Translations under genes and position numbers: made by a program
Origin: Baffinella frigidus
Lineage: Eukaryota > Cryptophyceae > Cryptomonadales > Baffinellaceae
Direction: 5' to 3'
Assembly (NCBI GenBank): GCA_026770585.1
Contig: MU646454.1
Location: 1 to 18,288 of the forward strand
DNA: 18,288 nucleotides
In this document: positions 9,501 through 17,800 of the stretch, piece after piece
How the letters are laid out: each line of letters starts with the position of its first letter
How positions within the stretch are numbered: position 1 is the first letter of the stretch
Notes under the pieces: generated by a model
What the model was told of the DNA's origin: nothing
Databases searched by the model: none
The model's input: only the letters and a program-made list of their open reading frames with translations

Positions 9501-12152
9501 GTCTTCGAGGACGGATCGGTTGGGGAATGCGAGGGAGAAAGTGGGGGCCTGGTTGACGAAGAGCACGGCGATGGAGAAGTTGCGCGGGGTGGAGATGTTG
9601 CGCCCGCCGCGCGCGGTGCCCCCGTCGTCCACGGCGACGACCGAGTAGTTCCCCACGCCGTACTTCTGCGTCGCCACGGAGAAGTTGAGGACGCCGTCGG
9701 GGGTGAAAGATGGGAGGGTGTCGAAGAGGTCGGCGTCCCCCGCAGAAAACGTGACGACAAACGTCAGCTCCTGCCAACCCTCCTCCGCATCCCCCAAGTT
9801 GATCTCCGAAAAGAACTCCTCCACAAGCTGCGGCCCGCCCGAGTTCTGCAGCACCGCCATGGCCGGCGTGGCGCGGAACGTCGGCGGGTGGTTGACGAAG
9901 AGGATGTCGAGCGTCAGCTGCTGGATCCCCGAGACGTCCACCCCCCCGCGGTCCGTCCCGCCCGAGTCCGCGAGCGTCACGTTGAAGACGGCCGTGCCGT
10001 ACACGGCTGGCTTCAGCGCGAGGGAGAGCGTTCCGTCCGGAGAGATCCGCGGGGCCTGTCCCGGGACGAACCACAAGGGGTTCCCGGAGATCTGCACGAG
10101 GATGAAGCTGAGGGACTGCTCCTGCTCGTTCCAGGGCCCGGGCGTCTGTCCGGACATGAGGTCGAAGATGAGGTGGGAAGAGCCCTCCCATACATCGACG
10201 GTCGACGCGAAGATGTCGGTGAGCGCCAACGGATCCACGGGTAACATGATCATCTCGTTGATCATGTTACCCGTGGATCCCAGGACCGATTGCTCTGCGA
10301 GGTCGGTCCCCGAAAAGTTGGCCGCGGTGAAGGAGAAGAGCGGCACGTCGTTCACCGGGAGGATGGTGACATTGAAGAGGTGTTCCACCGACACGTTCCG
10401 CCCGAGGTTGTCAGTCCCGTGATCGTCGATCAGCACGACGCTGTAGCTTCCCGCGCCGAACGCGTCGAGAAACGTCGCGAAGAGGAGCGCGCCGGACACG
10501 TTGAGCGTCGGCTGCGCGGCGAGGAGCTCCGCCCCATCGAGCGTCGTGACTGTGAAGCTGAGCCGCTGGTGCGCCTCGTTGGGCTTCCCGGCGGAGATCC
10601 CAACGGCGAACGCCATCTGGAGGACGACGCCCGCGTCCTCGTGGGCCACCACGCCCGGGTGGAGGAGCGTGAAGATGGGCGCGTTGTTGAGCGGGTGGAG
10701 CCGCACGCCGAACAGCCGCCCGCACGCGGAGAGGGAGCACATGGTCGCCCCGAGCGCCACGACATCGTTCTCCGGGTGGTCCCCGTAGAGGAACCGCACC
10801 GCTTCGGAGAACTCCGGCGCGAAGGGCCACGAGGTCTCGTTTCCCCCGCGCGCGACCCCGCCGTCGTCGGACAGCGTGGCGGCGAACACGGCGAGACCGT
10901 TGAGGTGCGGCGCCGCCGCGAAGCGGAGCGTCCCGTTGGGGAAGAGGGTCGGCGTGCTGTCCAGGAGGGACACGTCCCCGAAGGAGAACGAGACGTCGAA
11001 GGTGACGCTCTGGTCGGCCTCGTACCCGGGGACGGCGCCCGGGAGGATGCCTGTGGCGAGCGCGTCCAGCGCCTGTTCCCCCGAGGACTCGACCACCGTG
11101 TAGTTGGACACTTCGCGGATCGTGAAGAGCGAGGCGGCGGAGTGCGGGAGCGCCACGGTGGTGATGTCGGGCGCGACCGACGCGTTCCAGGTATCCGCGG
11201 GGGAGCGTTCGAGCCAGGGGGAAGATGGGACGCCGGAGACGTTCCCCCCGTCGTGGAGGGCGTCTTCGTCGCCGCAGAGGAGGAGGATCGAGGAGTTGTC
11301 GCCCACCGCGGTGACCTCGGCGCCGTGCGCGACGAGCGCGCGCAGGCACGAGCCCGCCTCGGCGCCGACGGACAGCAGGACCACCAGCCCCTGGTCGCAC
11401 TCGTAGCGGAGGTGGCGGGAGGTGTTGTAGCTGGGCGTGTGGGCGCACGTGTCGAGGATGGCAGAGCCGTTGGCGACCCACATGGTGGGCGCGGTGAGGT
11501 ACCCGCCACCGAGCCCCCCGGCGGGGAGCGTGACGCTGTCGGTGATCACAGAGCCATCCAGGAGCGCGGCAAACGAGACGTTCGCAGCCCCCCCCCCCCC
11601 AGCCGCCGCGAACACCAGCTGCCCGGCCGTGTAGTTCTCGCCACCGTCAAGCACCGTGAGGGACGAGATGGCCGAGCCGCAGCGGCACGCGGGGTCGGAC
11701 AGCGTCACGTTGACCTTCTCGCCGCCCACGTACCCGCTCCCATGCGCCACCACCGTCCACGCCAGGGCCCCGCCCACCACCGTGTACTCGGCACGGAAGC
11801 CTCCCCCCCCGACGGAGCGCGCCGAGATGTTTCCAGCGGGGGCGCATAACGCCCACTCACCCCCCTCCGCCACGCGCTCGGCCCCAGCCATCCATGAGGC
11901 GTTGGCGGCGAGCGCGACGATGGTCCCGGACATGGCCTCCTCGGTCCCGGGGTAGAAGAGGGTCACGTCCGACGCGCGCGGGTACGCCTCGCCCGCGTCG
12001 ACGATCTCGAGCAACATCCCCCCGTCGTCGCCGACGGAGAAGCGCCCGGAGAAGCCGCGCGCCCCGTGAGCGGAGAGGATAGCGAGGTCGCCGGCGATGT
12101 AGTTGGCGCTGCCGCACGCAGTGACCTGGAGGGAGCGCACGAACCCCAGGGG
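6517..12152 (-). CDS. large exon with a glycine-rich block and twelve cadherin-like repeats
   Basis: This is 5,636 bases, in phase 0 and out phase 2. Exon residues 1 to about 335 hold a glycine-rich region with repeats such as CGSANYIAGDLAIL, AHGSGYVGGEKVNVTL and DGGENYTAGQLVFAA, resembling the GSGY-type beta repeats of bacterial and phage surface proteins. Twelve tandem modules of 105-150 residues follow. Each has xNxxPxF at its start, often EDAG, then a GPxxEAxQxLxF strand, PxIsxxGTLxF, and a D-x-GGTxxGG loop. Starts lie near 11140, 10690, 10355, 9895, 9555, 9205, 8865, 8470, 8130, 7795, 7445 and 7115. Modules of this kind are familiar from bacterial surface proteins and cadherin-like families. 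The third (10355) holds an insertion with a perfect DNA palindrome. The last about 45 residues start a SEA-like module (YVTFLITFEGLILDV, GDVQAAIAGALRV). The apparent TGG TAA end at 6513 is the donor CCTG|GTAAACCC, not a stop. The exact 5' boundary is uncertain by 27 bases. Confidence 0.85.
10231..10280. repeat. perfect inverted repeat, 22-bp arms with a 6-bp loop, inside coding sequence
   Basis: Arm one is 10231-10252 and arm two is 10259-10280; they are exact reverse complements, with loop TCTCGT. Each arm has GGATCC at its outer end and TGATCA at the loop. The frame stays open through it, reading GSTGNMINEMIMLPVDP on the minus strand. Flanking bases do not pair. Confidence 0.95.
11588..11600 (+). 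repeat. 13-base C homopolymer within coding sequence
   Basis: On the sense strand it is thirteen G bases reading as four glycines plus the first base of an alanine codon. The frame is intact on both sides, which supports the base count. Such a run is prone to slippage and sequencing error. Confidence 0.85.
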
Positions 12153-12696
12153 CTGCACACAACGAGCCCCACTTTCAGAACACGCCTCACGACCGAAACA
12201 CGCCCCCCCCCCCAGGGGACATGCAATCACGCGACGCAGGGTCAGGGCTGCGCGCCAGGTGAGCAGCGCTGTCGGGGCGGGCGCTTCTCGCACGAGCTGT
12301 AGGGCACAGCGGTGGGGGATATGGCCGAGACCGTAGCTGGCTAATCGCCAGACATTGAGTCTGGGGTGTGGAGCAGGATGACGTGAAGTGCGTAAAAACA
12401 GCTCTGGAGTCAGTGTCGAAAGGAAAAACAGAGCCCTGGGCAGCGCAGCGCACGTGCATGGATTCGTAAAGCTCGGAGCTGCTGGTGTCAGTGCTGGTTG
12501 AGGTGTGTGGGCCGGCTGGGCGAGATGTGTGGAACGAATGGCATCGTGCATCTCAGATCACTGGGTGAGGGGTGTGGGGTCTGTGTCAACGGGAAACACA
12601 GCCCTGGGCAGCGCACGGGAGGGAGGGAGGGAGGGAGAGGGAGAGAGGGAGAGAGGGAGGGAGAGAGGGAGGGAGGGAGGGAGGGGAGGGGGCTAC
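12153..12696 (-). other. non-telomeric intron (about 544 bp, phase 0)
   Basis: The donor is AAG|GTAGCC at 12696. The first 80 intron bases (sense) are a CCCT-rich pyrimidine tract. The rest is markedly less GC-rich than the exons and has no TTTAGGG repeat. Two in-phase acceptors are possible: TGTGCAG|CCCCTGG (exon from 12152) and CTCCAG|GTCACT (exon from 12125). I prefer the first because it keeps FVRSLQVTACGS aligned with the internal repeat AISSLTVLDGG in the same exon. The second matches the AG|GT style of the other introns. The next exon's frame stays open into this intron up to 12551, so retention would not be stopped quickly from that side. About 35 bp is imperfectly repeated near 12411-12445 and 12581-12615 (both contain CCCTGGGCAGCGCA). 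Confidence 0.7.
12617..12692 (+). repeat. GGGA microsatellite at the 5' end of the non-telomeric intron
   Basis: The plus strand is a GGGA/GAGA purine tract with interruptions; the sense strand is CCCT/CTCT. It begins four bases inside the intron donor, an unusual place for a long pyrimidine tract. If retained it would be read in frame as serine-leucine-proline repeats. The G-run spacing could allow quadruplex formation on the template strand. Confidence 0.85.
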
Positions 12697-13728
12697 CTTG
12701 TGGAAGAGCGGCTCACGATCGACAAGCCAGAACGCCGAGCAGCCTCCGCGCTGCATCCACCCCGAATGGTAGTACGCGAAAAACGCCAGGTCCACGTGCG
12801 CGTACGCCAGGCCCCCGTTCGCAAGGGACGCGTACGGGTAGTACACACCCATCGCGTCCGTGTGCACGGCCGAACCCGTCAGCGAGAAGGACGCGAACGG
12901 GGACTCGACTGTCACGTCCCCCCCGGCGTTGGTCACGACCCGCCGCGTCTCGACGATGTGCGGCGCGGCGGGGAGGTGCTGGATGGAGATGAGCTTGTCG
13001 AGCCAGTCGCCCGGCGGGAGGGAGAGGGCGCTGCGGTTCCCCGCAGCGAGCACCGCGCCCGCGGCCACCTCGGATGACTGCGTGAGGTTGAAGGTCGGGC
13101 GCTGGTTGACCGCCTGCGAGACGATCTGGAACGTGTGGACCGAGGAGGCGTTCACCCCGCCTCGCTCCGTCCCGCCGTCGTCCGACAACGTCACCTCGAA
13201 CGTCGCGTCGCCGTTCTCGTAGTCGTTCAGCGAAAACGCGAGGGTGCCTTCGGCGGAGATGCTAGGGGGGGTGCGGAACAGCACAGCCTCGCCGGAAACG
13301 CGCACCACCGAGAACGCGCGCATCTGCCCGCCCTCCACCTCCTGCCACGGCCCTACGGATATGTCTGACGCGAAGAGGTTTTGGGAATAGCTCCCTGAGC
13401 TTTCCCAGATGGTCACGTTGCCGCCCGTGAGGAGGAAGGTCGGGGCGCGGTTCACGAATTGCACGTCGATGGTGAAGACCACGGCATCCGACATGTCCGA
13501 GTTTTCGAAGAGGGTGCCGCCCGAGTCCTGGAGCACCACGGAAATCTCGGCCGACCCGTACGTATCAACAAACGGCTCAAAGAACAGCGTGCCGTTCGCC
13601 GCGATCCACGGGGGGGTGCGGAAGAGGTCGACGGTCTCGTTGAGAAGCGTCACGAAAAAGGTCACGTCCTGGAACTCCTCGTCTGCCGCGCCGCGTGATA
13701 TGTCCGAGATACCGTCGGTACGCACCAC
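12697..13728 (-). CDS. exon with one and a half cadherin-like repeats and a unique segment
   Basis: This is 344 codons, phase 0 at both ends. It completes the module begun in the previous exon (ANGTLFFEP, LQDSGGTLFEN), then carries a full module from NRAPTFLL (about 13455) with ISVGPWQEVEGGQ and LSDDGGTERGGVNASS. A third boundary, NQRPTFNL (about 13110), leads into sequence that no longer follows the repeat. This stretch includes PPGDWLDKLISIQHLP, an aromatic AYAHVDLAFFAYYHSG and GGCSAFWLVDREPLFHK, and I do not recognise it. The exon ends CACAAG|GTAGCCCCC. It could be a diverged module or an unrelated inserted domain. Confidence 0.8.
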
Positions 13729-13925
13729 CTGGTTTAGGGTTTGGGGTTTGGGGTTTAGGGTTTAGGGTGAGGGTTTGGGGTTTGGGGTTTGGGGTTTGGG
13801 ATTTGGGGTTTTGGGTTTGGGGCTTAGGGTTTAGGGTTTAGGGTTTAGGGTTTAGGGTTTAGGGTTTAGGGTTTAGGGTTTAAAGTTTAGGGTTCAGAGT
13901 TTAGGGTTTGGGGTTTAGGGTTTAC
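13729..13925 (-). repeat. intron made of telomere-like TTTAGGG repeats (197 bp, phase 0)
   Basis: The sense strand starts GTAAACCCTAAACCCC and ends CCCTAAACCAG. The plus strand shows about eight consecutive perfect TTTAGGG units near 13828-13880, flanked by TTTGGGG variants. The donor and acceptor are each one or two substitutions away from the heptamer repeat. Splicing joins LAAPGL to VVRTDG in phase 0 and completes a cadherin-like module that is broken on either side alone. Confidence 0.85.
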
Positions 13926-16900
13926 CAGCCCGGGGGCGGCGAGCTCGAGGAGAGTGACGCGCTGGGCAGAGAAGGAGGGGGGGTGGTTCTCGTGCTGGAC
14001 GATGATCGTGAAGGAGACCGGGGCGGAGACGTTGGCGCCAGTGCGCGCGTACCCCCCGTCGTCGGTCGCGAAGGTCGCGAACGTCGCCGCGCACTCCGCG
14101 AGCGAGTTGTTGCACGAGTTCGGGACGAGGCAGAAGTTCAGCGTCCCGTCCGGCGATATCGACGGAGGCCCGTCGGTGAGCAGCGCGCCCGAGGTCTGCT
14201 CGACGGTGAAGGTGACGGTCTGCCCCCCCTCCGTGCACCCGAGCCTGCCGGAGTCGTAGACGGACACCGCGGTTGCCGCCTCGGCGTCCAGAAACACGCA
14301 CATCTCGACGCCCTGGTAGTCAGTCGCAGGCCCCTGCGAGATGAGGATGGCGTGCGCCGCCTCGGAGAAGCACGGCCCAGCGTCCTCGGAGAGCGTCACC
14401 CCGGAGATGCGCCGCACCACGGAGGTGTCGATGCGGTACAAGGGGGGGTCGTTGACTTCTTCGATCACCAGCGTGAAGTCCATCCAGGCGGAGATGTTGT
14501 TCCCGTTGGACGAGTCGAGGAGGCGCGCGGAAATGATGGTGTTTCCGTTGACGTTGAGCGCCGTCTCAAAGTCGAGCGTCCCGGAGGCCGACGCGCCCGG
14601 CTGCGTCGCGAAGTACAGCGGGTCAACCGCCACCACCTGGAACGTGAACGTCTGCAGCAGCTCGGCGTCGGACCCGGGGGAGATGTGCTGGAAGAAGTTG
14701 TGGAAGCGGTACAGCCCTGCGTCCTCGTCCACCGTCAAACCGGGAGCGTCGAAGTGCGGCGCGAAGAGCGACGCCCGGATCTGAATCGTGAAGCGGAAGT
14801 GCGCCGTGTCGCCCCCCGCGTAGTCCGTGCCCCCCGAGTCTTGTAGCACGAGGTCGACGAGCGCGACGCCGAACGTGCCCGTCTTGGGCGTGAAGGTGAG
14901 CGTCGTGGTGGCGCAGTCCCCCGCGTCGCTGCACGGGGTCACGGCCGGCAGCACATCGAAGATCCCTTCGGGGTGCGCGGTGAGCGTGAAAGTCACCGTC
15001 TGCCCAAAGTCATCAACGGAGAGGGTGGCGGAGTCCCACTTTCCGCGCGAAAAGATGCCCCAGTCGTGGGAGTAGCTCCCACCCGCCTCCATCCACGCGA
15101 CGTTCACGGGCACGAGCGTCGGCGCGCGGTTCACCTCCTTGAAGTCAAACACCGCGTCCCCAGCGTTCGCAACATACACAGAATCAAAACTCGAGTTGTA
15201 GAGGAGAAGAAAGGTGAAATCCTCCGGCGCACTCCAGTCAGGGACGACACACAGGATCTCGTTGGGCGACTCCGGGATAACCGAGGAACTCCAGTCGAAC
15301 TGCGGCGTGTTGGGTGACGCAAAGACGCAGGTGTATGGCGCGTTCTTGAAGCCGTGGCCCAGCACGGCGACTGACGTGCCCCCGCGGTAGTCCCCGTAGT
15401 TGGGTGCCAGCGCAACCTGCTCCTCAAAAATGTCCATCCTGAATGGTACCCCCGCGAGGGGGAACGGGACACCATCCTCGAAGATCGACACCGTCACCTC
15501 CGTGGCTTCGAAGGGCCATTCCGGGAGGTTGCACATCAGGTACTTGGAGTCCCATGGCAAGGCGGGTTCGCTGGTCACGGAGTTTGCGAAGCTGTCCGAG
15601 AAACGGCACGTGCAGAGCACCCCCGTGTCGAATCCGTAGCCGTTGACGTACACGAGAGCGCCGCCCTTCGCGGTCACCTCATCCGCCCGAGTGGCAGGGA
15701 AGATGGAGAAGACCTCGCCGAGGATCGCGAAGACGCCCGCGGACAGGCAAGACCCGAAGGAGGCGGATGTGTCGAGGAAGACGTGCACCGCGGCGCGCCC
15801 AGAGTCCCAGAACGGCGTCACGCACTCGGCGTGGGTCGTGGAGGAGACCGTGGCTGGCGACACGCTCCACTCCGTGTAGTCGAGGCCCGTGAAGACGCAG
15901 TACATGTCGTCGTGGTTGGTGTAGAACCCCGCGCCGGTGAGCGTCACGGTGTCGCCGCCCCCCGCGGACGCGCCCGTCGGGGATAGGGAGAAGACTTCGC
16001 GGAGGAAGGTGAAGGAGAGCCCCGCGGAAGTCGCGTCAGGAAGTTCCCCGCCGTACTCGGAGATGGTGAGGAGCGCGAGGCCCGCGGGGAACGTGGCGCC
16101 GAACGCCGCGGCGTCGCACGTGAGGCGCGTCACGGACAGCACGTCCGCGTCCGTCAGCAGCACGTCCGCTGGCCACACCTCGGGTGTGTCCGGCACGTCC
16201 ACAGGCGCGACGAGACTCCACGCGCACTGGTACTGCCCGCGCGGGGCGGACGTGTTGAGGCCGTATCCCGTCACCGTGATGGACGCGCCGCCGGCTGCGG
16301 ACGCCGAGATGGGCGACGCGTCGCGGTACCCCGCGAGGAAGAGGAACGTTCCCGCGGCGCCATCCAGCAGCACCGCCTCCTCGGGGAACGCCGACGAGGC
16401 GTTGCCCGATGAGGCGTTCCCCGCGGGTGAGGAGGAGAGGGCGCCGCGGATGGTCAGGGCCACGAGCTCCGCAGACGCGTTCCAGTAAGGCGTGACGCAC
16501 TCCAGCGAATCGGCCGAGAGGACCGCGGCCGGGGACGCCGCGCGCCACATCTCCGAGGCGAACGAGCACGAGTAGTTGAGCGCCGCGTCGAACCCCGCGC
16601 CGGTGATGGTCAGGAGCGTGCCGCCTAGCGCGGGGCCGAGGGACACCTCGACGACGTTCCACGAGTGCAGGTAGCGGAAGGAGGGGGGCGCGGGGGGGAG
16701 GAGGTGGACGGGGGAGGAGGCGAGGAGGAGGGAGACGATGGTGTCTTCCTGGGGGTGCTCCCACCGCGGGAGCTCGCACGTGAGCTCCGTGGGTGAACGC
16801 ACTGACACCACCGTGGAGCTGGACACGCGGTCGGTCCCATTGGCGGTGAACACGCACTCGTAGTCAGACTCATTGACGAAGCCGTACCCGGAGAAGGTGA

Positions 16901-17465
16901 TGGCAACCCCGCCCTGCGCGGGGCCGCTCACCGGCGCCAGCGACGCCCACGCCTCCTCAAACACAAACTCGATCTCGCCCCGCTCGCGCGTCACCGCCTC
17001 ACCCAGGTGGAACACGGAGAGGAACACGCGCCCCGCCTCGTGCTCTTCCCCCCAGACGGGCGTCGGGCACGCGAGCGCGGTCGAGCGCAGCACCGAGGCG
17101 TTGGTGAACATAGTCGAGTTGGAAGAGAGCGATGTGTTGTCCCCCGAAGACGAGAGGGCGACCCCGCCCCCCCCGTCCAGCACGACCTCGAACCCCACCT
17201 CGAGGAGTGACCACGCGCAGATGTACCCCCCCGCAGGCGCGTCGACGTCCAGCCCCGAGCCGAGGAGGGTCACGGGGAGCCCCCCTGATGCCAGCCCGAC
17301 CGTGGGGACCGCTTGGATGACGGATTCCCCGAAGGTGAAGAGGCGCTGGGATGCGTTGGAGGACACGAGGAGTGCCTCTTGGAAGGAGGGGGAGGAGGAG
17401 AGGTGGATGAGGTACACGGAGGCGGGCGCGGCTGTGGCGTTCCAGAAGGGCGTGGCGCATGCCAC
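13926..17465 (-). CDS. exon with seven IPT/TIG repeats followed by cadherin-like repeats
   Basis: This is 1,180 codons, in phase 0 and out phase 0. After finishing the previous repeat, IPT-like repeats start near exon residues 48 (AVPTVGLASGGLPVTLLG), 174 (PVSGPAQGGVAITFSGYGF), 271 (LGPALGGTLLTITGAGF), 381 (ASAAGGASITVTGYGL), 490 (PTGASAGGGDTVTLTGAGF), 582 (GGALVYVNGYGF) and 682 (YRGGTSVAVLGHGF). Most contain a Y-x-C-x-F strand and close with a C-x-x-P-x-W strand, both typical of the family. From residue about 777 (NRAPTLV) the repeat type switches to beta-sandwich modules bounded by VNxxP, with DSGGT or DDGG motifs; four begin here (15136, 14770, 14460, 13990). The switch has no intron at it. 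The fourth module continues across the next intron. The donor is CTG|GTAAACCC at 13925. Many NxS/T sequons suggest an extracellular location. Confidence 0.85.
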
Positions 17466-17800
17466 CTGGGATGGGGTTTGGGGTTCAGGGTTTGGGGTTT
17501 AGGGTTGAGGGTGTAAGGTTTAGGGTGTAGGGTTGAGGGTTTGGGGTTTGGGGTTTAGGATGGGGGGGTTAGGGTTTAGGGTTTGGGGTTTAGGGTTTGG
17601 GGTTTATGGTATAGGGTGTAGGGTTTAGGGTTTAGGGTTTAGGGTTTGGGGCGTAGGGCTTAGGGTTTAGGGTGTAGGGTTCAGGGTTTAGGGTTTAGGG
17701 TTTAGGGTTTAGGGTTTAGGGTTTAGGGTTTAGGGTTAAGGTACTGGGGCGTAGGGCTTATGGTGTAGGGTTCAGGGTCCAGGGTTGAGGGTGTAGGCAC
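17466..17800 (-). repeat. intron made of telomere-like TTTAGGG repeats (335 bp, phase 0)
   Basis: On the sense strand the intron runs GTGCCTACACCC to CCCATCCCAG and consists almost wholly of CCCTAAA-like heptamers. The plus strand shows TTTAGGG with TTTGGGG, TGTAGGG, TTCAGGG and CTTAGGG variants. A run of about eight perfect TTTAGGG units lies near 17687-17740. Joining GAG to GTG GCA TGC restores the end of an IPT repeat. AGGTG occurs at both ends of the intron (GAG|GTG and CAG|GTG). Confidence 0.85.

Noticed and set aside
10231-10280. A transcription terminator or an intron at the palindrome
   Set aside because: The frame is open through it, it has no downstream T-run on the transcribed strand, and no suitable acceptor follows the GGGTAAC that could serve as a donor.
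12153-12551. Coding sequence upstream of 12152 in the same open frame, with a start codon at 12551
   Set aside because: Its composition differs from the exons, it lacks the repeat patterns, it overlaps the intron implied by the donor at 12696, and the preceding exon shows that the protein does not start here.
6650-15136. A bacterial origin for the window because of the bacterial-style VNxxP/DxGGT modules
   Set aside because: Seven phase-consistent GT-AG introns and plant/alga-type telomere repeats show a eukaryotic nuclear gene. Ancient transfer of the module type remains possible.
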